Under the pieces are notes generated by a model that saw nothing but the letters and a program-made list of their open reading frames with translations, had not been told where the DNA came from and did not search any database. Of a stretch of 57,280 bases of DNA, positions 52,822 through 57,280 are shown piece after piece. Both the position numbers and the translations under genes were made by a program. Source of the stretch: an uncultured Bacilli bacterium (lineage in GTDB: Bacteria; Bacillota_I; Bacilli_A; RFN20; CAG-631); NCBI GenBank assembly GCA_934201705.1, contig CAKPXF010000015.1, positions 1 to 57,280 on the forward strand, given 5' to 3'. Position 1 is the stretch's first letter. Every line of letters begins with the position of its first letter.

Positions 52822-53727
52822 TTACATTTTTAGGTATTTTAATAAATCATTATAATCTTTTTCTATTTGATTTTTTAAATCTATTAATGAATTAAATTTT
52901 ACTTCTTCTCTTTTAAATAATGTAAAAATAGCAATTATTTTATCATCATATATGTCTTCATTAAAATTTAAAATATTAGCTTCTATTTTTAAATTATTTT
53001 CATCATTAATAGTTGGATTTATTCCAACATTAATTAAAGCATCATATTCTTTATTTAATACAATTATTTTTCCAAAATAAACACCATTTTTTAACAAATA
53101 GCAGGAATCATTAATTTCTAAATTTGCTGTTTTAAAATTGATTGTTCTTCCTATTTGCTTGCCTTTTATTACCTTGGATTCAATAAAAAATGGGTGCAAT
53201 AATAATTTATTAGCTATATCTACTTTTCCATTTAGTAAAAGCATTCTTATATATGAAGACGATACCTTATTATTATTAAAATAAACATCATCGACAATTT
53301 CAATATCAATATTAGTATTATTTTTAATAAATTCTATATTCCCCTCTTTATTTTTAGCAAAAGAAAAATCATTTCCGCATACTATTTTTTTACAATTCAA
53401 TGGCTTAAGTATTTTATTTAAAAAAGAGTTTGCATCTAAATTGACAAAATTATCTTTTATTGATAATACTAATAAATAATCAATATTTAATGATTCAAAA
53501 AATTCAATTTTATTTTTTAAAGGAAAAATTGGATTTGAAACCTTAAAATAACTTAAAACATCATCAGAAAAAGTAATAACAACGCTTTTTAAATTGTTAT
53601 TTTTTTCATTCTTTATTAATGAATTAATAATTTTTTTATGTCCTAAATGTAAGCCATCAAAAAAGCCAATGGTAACACAGCTATTTTCCTTGTAATTCTT
53701 TAATTCGCTTAAATCTAATATCCTCAT
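52822..53727 (-). CDS. ribF: Riboflavin kinase / FAD synthetase
   Basis: A bifunctional cytoplasmic enzyme of 301 residues that makes FMN and then FAD from riboflavin. The frame extends to 53763, but GAGGATT and family length favour the ATG at 53727 (MRILDLSELKNY). Motifs: GFFDGLHLGHKKII of the nucleotidyltransferase, NDFSFAKNKEGN, and the flavokinase GRTINFKTANLEI. It overlaps the truB end by 47 bases. truB-ribF is a conserved pair. Confidence 0.93.
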   Translation of the reverse strand: MRILDLSELKNYKENSCVTIGFFDGLHLGHKKIINSLIKNEKNNNLKSVVITFSDDVLSYFKVSNPIFPLKNKIEFFESLNIDYLLVLSIKDNFVNLDANSFLNKILKPLNCKKIVCGNDFSFAKNKEGNIEFIKNNTNIDIEIVDDVYFNNNKVSSSYIRMLLLNGKVDIANKLLLHPFFIESKVIKGKQIGRTINFKTANLEINDSCYLLKNGVYFGKIIVLNKEYDALINVGINPTINDENNLKIEANILNFNEDIYDDKIIAIFTLFKREEVKFNSLIDLKNQIEKDYNDLLKYLKM

Positions 53728-54577
53728 TAAATAATCCTCTTTCACAATGATAATTATTATCATCTACTAAATTATACACTGCAACTTCCCTGTTATCATC
53801 AATTATTAAAACATTTTTAGCATTTTCATTAATTAACGTAATATTTTGACCATTATAGACTCTAATTAGCTTATTATTTGATAAATCTTTGATTTGTTTA
53901 AAATCTAAAACATCTTTTATATCATAAGTTTTAAAATTATTATTTATTAATTCATCATAAGGCGTGGCCATATCTAAACTTAAATTACCAATTTTTGTTC
54001 TAATTAAGCTAATTAAATGACCATCATTATTTAAAGCATTAGCAATACTTTCACCAAGAGTTCTAATATATGTTCCCTTTGAGCATTTAACATATATTTT
54101 TATTGATTCTTTATTATTTTCAAGTAATTTTAAATCATATATGAAGACCTTTCTACTTGGAATCTCTACATTTTCATTATTACGAGCATATTCATATAAA
54201 TGACGACCATTTACATGAATAGCTGAATATATAGGGGGAACTTGAATTATTTCACCTAAAAACCTATTTAATACATTATTAATTTCTTCATTACTGCATT
54301 CATTAACTAGTGATGTTTTAATAACATTACCTGTTAAATCTAAGGTATCTGTTTTGCTGCCAAATTTAATTTCTGCTATATATTCTTTAAAGCTTGTTTC
54401 TAAATAAGTCATTATTTTTGTTGCTTGATTTACACCAATAATTAATAATCCACTAGCAAAAGGATCAAGTGTTCCACAATGTCCAACCTTTTTAGTATGA
54501 AAAATTCTTTTAACAGCTTTTATAACATCATAGCTAGTAATATTTTCTTTTTTATTAATTAATAAGATTTTATCCAT
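53681..54577 (-). CDS. truB: tRNA pseudouridine(55) synthase
   Basis: A 298-residue enzyme that makes pseudouridine-55 in tRNAs. The catalytic Asp is in GTLDPFASGLL (about 37-47). RKVFIYDLKLL and KGTYIRTLGESIANAL are further signature parts. RBS AAAGGAT. It is followed by ribF, as in most Firmicutes. Confidence 0.96.
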   Translation of the reverse strand: MDKILLINKKENITSYDVIKAVKRIFHTKKVGHCGTLDPFASGLLIIGVNQATKIMTYLETSFKEYIAEIKFGSKTDTLDLTGNVIKTSLVNECSNEEINNVLNRFLGEIIQVPPIYSAIHVNGRHLYEYARNNENVEIPSRKVFIYDLKLLENNKESIKIYVKCSKGTYIRTLGESIANALNNDGHLISLIRTKIGNLSLDMATPYDELINNNFKTYDIKDVLDFKQIKDLSNNKLIRVYNGQNITLINENAKNVLIIDDNREVAVYNLVDDNNYHCERGLFNEDIRFKRIKELQGK

Positions 54578-54598
54578 ATTATTATCCTTTCCTTGTTA

Positions 54599-54626
54599 AC
54601 AAAAATTAAATTAATTGCATATTGTA
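54599..54626 (+). promoter_or_regulatory. SigK-like promoter candidate of DUF11 gene
   Basis: AC (54599-54600), 17 bases, CATATTGTA (54618-54626) fits the Bacillus SigK pattern AC-N16/17-CATANNNTA. The predicted start lies about 25 bases before the gene. In such AT-rich DNA a chance match is possible. Confidence 0.35.
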
Positions 54627-54657
54627 AAATGTAGTAGAATAAAAGGGGTGAAATAAT

Positions 54658-55107
54658 TTGTATAATTGTAATTTAACTACAAATTCATGTCCTAATATCA
54701 CATTAACTATGAGTGCAAACCAAACAAGACTAGCACCTTGTGATTTAATTACGTATACTGTAACTATTAATAATGAAGATAGTAATGTTACTTATGGTGT
54801 ATTTAAAGAAAATCTTCCATGTCCTTTAGTTTTCTTACCAGGAACTGTAACAATTAATGGTGCTAATTATCCAACATTAAATCCCACAAATGGCTTTAAT
54901 GTTAACTTTTTAACAATGGGTAATCAAATAACAATCACTTATATTTGTAAGGCTTATGGAGATAGCTGTTGTTGTGTAAAGGTAACTACTTGTGAATGCT
55001 GTAGACAATATAGAACTATTAATAATCAAGCACAGCTTGCTTATAAGCAATGCTGTAATAACAAGGTAGCACTTTCTAATGTTTGTCCTGTTGATGTTGA
55101 ATATTAA
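54658..55107 (+). CDS. Cys-rich DUF11-domain protein
   Basis: A 149-residue protein starting on TTG behind AAGGGGTG (8-base spacing). Residues about 14-105 form a DUF11-like beta domain (LAPCDLITYTVTINNEDSNV, LPCPLVFLPGTVTINGANYP). It holds 14 Cys, grouped near the C-terminal half (CCCVKVTTCECC and KQCC). No signal peptide is present, so it stays in the mother cell or cytoplasm. Cys-rich DUF11 proteins occur in spore-forming Firmicutes as putative coat proteins. With the SigK-like promoter and other spore-type genes here, a coat role is a reasonable guess, unproven. Confidence 0.75.
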   Translation: MYNCNLTTNSCPNITLTMSANQTRLAPCDLITYTVTINNEDSNVTYGVFKENLPCPLVFLPGTVTINGANYPTLNPTNGFNVNFLTMGNQITITYICKAYGDSCCCVKVTTCECCRQYRTINNQAQLAYKQCCNNKVALSNVCPVDVEY

Positions 55108-55111
55108 CTAC

Positions 55112-55138
55112 AAAAGCCAGTAAAAGCTGGCTTTTCTT
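55112..55138. terminator. Terminator between DUF11 gene and thioesterase gene
   Basis: AAAAGCCAG/CTGGCTTTT perfect stem with T-rich flank on each strand, placed between convergent genes. Confidence 0.85.
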
Positions 55139-55853
55139 ATATATCAAGCTTAGCGATGAATATTAATTTATCATCAACTATTCCCTTTATGTTATATGTA
55201 TTATTTTCTTTTTTATAATAAACGCTTATTGTTTCTTTATAATGTAATTCATTTATATAATTAATTTCAAATGCTTTTATTTTTTCATCGCTTTTTAATG
55301 ATAAAGCATTTAAAATATAAACACCATATTTAATATTATTAACATGGCCATTATGATCTAAATCCATAAATTGTGCTTCTTCTTTATAAACATTACAATT
55401 ATCGATAGTAAAATCAGCTAATTTATTTAATTTTTCAGCAAAAACATCTTCATTAACAGCAATTAAATTGTTGTTAACCTTTTTAGCTGGAATTATTTTT
55501 CTTGTATTATTATCTATTATTACCCATTGTGATGTAGCTTTTATAACTACATCATCATTTTTATCACAAAGTAAAAAATCACGATCAAAGTCAACTAATT
55601 TGTTAGCTTTTGGCCATGTAGTAGCCTTTAATGTTTCATATAAGCCAATATTTTTTACAACCTCATATTTAATCTTTAATAATACCCAAATTTGGTTGTT
55701 TTTTATTAAATCATCATAAGCCATATGATAATTAATACAATGCTTTCCTGCTATATCTTGTAAAATATCTAAAATAGCATGTATGCTTAATGTATCATAT
55801 CTTGTATAATCTGAAACTCTTAATTTATAAAATTCACTATATTTATCACTCAT
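55137..55853 (-). CDS. Acyl-ACP thioesterase
   Basis: About 238 residues from the ATG at 55853 (MSDKYSEFYKLRVSDYTRYD); the frame runs to 55862. The tandem hot-dog fold is of the FatA/acyl-ACP thioesterase family (ILDILQDIAGKHC, RDFLLCDKNDDVVIKATSQWVIID, ending with DHNGHVNNIKYGVYILNAL, the second hot-dog with HxxxNxxY-like NGHVNN). It releases fatty acids from ACP. It overlaps the upstream Sel1 gene end by a few bases. Confidence 0.9.
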   Translation of the reverse strand: MSDKYSEFYKLRVSDYTRYDTLSIHAILDILQDIAGKHCINYHMAYDDLIKNNQIWVLLKIKYEVVKNIGLYETLKATTWPKANKLVDFDRDFLLCDKNDDVVIKATSQWVIIDNNTRKIIPAKKVNNNLIAVNEDVFAEKLNKLADFTIDNCNVYKEEAQFMDLDHNGHVNNIKYGVYILNALSLKSDEKIKAFEINYINELHYKETISVYYKKENNTYNIKGIVDDKLIFIAKLDI

Positions 55854-56622
55854 CATTATCAATTCTTCTATACTTTCCTAAAAAATTTTTTTTATAATGC
55901 TTTAATTCATTACTGGCAAGCTTATGATTAAGTCCTGCTGCTTTATTAAGCCAAAATCCAGCTTTGTTTTCATCTTTTATGCAACCATATCCTTTATGAT
56001 AGCATAAGGCTAATGAATACATTGCTTCATTGTAGTTAGCTTCTGCTGATTTTAAATACCAAAAGAAAGCCATTTCATCAAATTGTGGTATACCAAGACC
56101 AAATTCATAGCACCTTCCTAATGAATATTGACCCATTGGATATTTTTTCTTACAGGTTTCTTGATACCAATAAAAGGCTTTATTAAGATCTTTTTTTACA
56201 CCTGTTCCATCAGCATAACAAATGGCTGTATTATATTGTGCTTCAACAAGCCCAGCATTGGCAGCTTTTTCAAACCAAATAAAAGCTTTATAATAATCAA
56301 CTTTTCCAATTAAACCTAAATAATAAATTGTTCCAAGATTATATTGAGCTAAAATATTCCCATCATTTGCTGCATCTTCAAATAAATTTAGTGCTCTATT
56401 TATATTTCTATCACAGCCTAAACCATTTTTAAAACACAATGCTAAATAGTATTTAGCATCAGCATTATTATCATTTACGGCTTTATTAAACCAATAAAAT
56501 GCTCTATTATAGTCTTTTTCAACATCTTGTCCTAAAAAGCAGCACCTTCCAAGTTCAAATTCAGCAGATGAAACACCCATTGTTGCATCCTTAATTAAAT
56601 CTTTTATTTTTTTTGATCCCAT
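55846..56622 (-). CDS. Sel1-repeat protein
   Basis: A protein of 258 residues from the ATG at 56622 behind AGGTGG; the frame is open to 56631. It consists of seven tandem Sel1/TPR-like repeats of about 36 residues with signatures such as AKYYLALCFKNGLGCDRN, AQYNLGTIYYLGL, AQYNTAICYADGTGVKKD, GQYSLGRCYEFGLG and AMYSLALCYHKGYGCIKD. No signal peptide or membrane helix. Sel1 proteins mediate protein interactions. Overlap with the thioesterase gene suggests one operon. Confidence 0.9.
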   Translation of the reverse strand: MGSKKIKDLIKDATMGVSSAEFELGRCCFLGQDVEKDYNRAFYWFNKAVNDNNADAKYYLALCFKNGLGCDRNINRALNLFEDAANDGNILAQYNLGTIYYLGLIGKVDYYKAFIWFEKAANAGLVEAQYNTAICYADGTGVKKDLNKAFYWYQETCKKKYPMGQYSLGRCYEFGLGIPQFDEMAFFWYLKSAEANYNEAMYSLALCYHKGYGCIKDENKAGFWLNKAAGLNHKLASNELKHYKKNFLGKYRRIDNDE

Positions 56623-57280
56623 AAAAACCACCTATAGTTTATTATATATTTTTGAAGGTAAAAAAACAATATAAAATGTCGCTTTTTGCTTACATAGCTA
56701 TTATTAATTTAGCGGTATAAAAATTAATCGTTTTTGTATATCTTGCAACGATTGTATAATAATATGAGGTTAACAACATGCAAAGAAAAAAAATAGTTTA
56801 GAATATAAAAAAGAATTATCAAAGACATATTTAAAGACAGTAAGCGCCTTTGCTACTACAACGATGGTGAAATAATTTTTAGAAAAACTGATGGTTATAA
56901 AATTGTTGGCATTAAAGATCCAAAAGAAACTTGCTTAAAAATAGAAAATCAAATTAATGGAAGATAAAAATGAGTTCCATGGTTTTTGATATTGTGATTT
57001 TTATCATATTTAAAAATATTTTATGTGCAAAAATGGCATATATATCTTAAAAACATTTGCCATAAATTACATAAATAAGTAATTATGCTAAAAAAATTTA
57101 TTCTTTTTCAGGGATTAAATTTTACATGATACAAATGATACTTAAGCAACTACGAATAGAAAAACTAAAAGAAAAATTTAAGAAAAAAAGTTGACTTACT
57201 TAATATTGTAAATGCTAAACTGAAAATGTCATAAAACGCCAAACTCAAAATGTCGTTTTTTGGAACATTCCACTATAATT
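56623..57280. other. Right-edge remnant region
   Basis: No intact gene. On the plus strand a frame of about 54 codons ends near 56967 (...KDIFKDSKRLCYYNDGEIIFRK... then TDGYKIVGIKDPKE), without an acceptable start; it looks like a degraded gene end. Two short sequences share AAAATGTCG: one at about 56676 and one at about 57247. The latter follows a tandem-like pair AAACTGAAAATGTC and AAACTCAAAATGTCG, similar to repeated ends of IS21-type elements. A truncated IS end at the window edge is possible. Confidence 0.4.

Noticed and set aside
746..57280. Reassignment of TGA to tryptophan as in mycoplasmas
   Set aside because: Several genes end at TGA at the expected place (for example 3258 and 34851), and Trp is encoded by TGG.

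Overview
The window is AT-rich, low-GC Firmicutes/Bacilli chromosome. TAA, TAG and TGA all end genes and Trp is read from TGG, so the code is standard and not the mycoplasma one. Gene order recalls Bacillus in compressed form: tig-lon-engB followed by genes resembling spoVID and ysxE; efp followed by a spoIIIAH-like gene; truB-ribF with rpsO further on. With a Feo-rich anaerobic gene set and much c-di-GMP machinery, this suggests an uncultured, probably gut-type Bacilli lineage near Erysipelotrichia/Mollicutes relatives that descends from spore formers. The assignment is inference, since there is no rRNA gene here.

Layout. 1-750: tRNA-Gly, tRNA-Arg and an iron-type promoter that may drive a small RNA. 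746-3260: FeoA-FeoB fusion and a Cys-rich FeoB partner. 3317-10063: a hypothetical gene, tig, lon, engB and two spore-coat-like genes. 10079-13066 (minus): a second Feo operon under two operators. 13321-18570 (minus): HPt, hybrid histidine kinase, solute-binding protein and GGDEF/REC/HD-GYP protein in one operon. 19045-30240 (minus): the most unusual block. A c-di-GMP-I riboswitch with its terminator precedes a secreted-protein pair (one with a TasA/SipW-type signal), an IS3 OrfA-like HTH gene, two SipW-type signal peptidases, a membrane-anchored McrB-like AAA+ ATPase, a DUF2357-like protein and two GGDEF-EAL proteins. 30584-33416: a small metal-binding operon, a Crp/Fnr regulator with a divergent ABC pair. 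33455-35752: rRNA methyltransferase among clusters of 9-bp repeats. 35753-47782: housekeeping and envelope genes (tex, spoIIIAH-like, efp, rpmG, GT8, cls, TrmH-type, L,D-transpeptidase, rpsO). 47918-51246: a decayed mobile island bounded by inverted IS30 5' ends, holding a damaged tRNA-Thr, an integrase pseudogene and an intact AAA_14/DUF4143 ATPase. 51340-56622: Fe-ADH, ribF, truB, a Cys-rich DUF11 protein, an acyl-ACP thioesterase and a Sel1-repeat protein. The right end holds only remnants.

Two themes connect the genes. Iron: the 16-bp inverted repeat GTTAGT-N4-ACTAAC occurs four times, at the promoters of both Feo loci and of the metal-binding operon, so one DtxR-type regulator probably controls all three. 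c-di-GMP: one HD-GYP and two EAL proteins can degrade it, the GGDEF of the HD-GYP protein can make it, and a riboswitch reads it at the head of the secretion/surface-protein operon. That operon, which joins SipW/TasA-type secretion to a McrBC-like ATPase pair, is the best candidate for an undescribed system.
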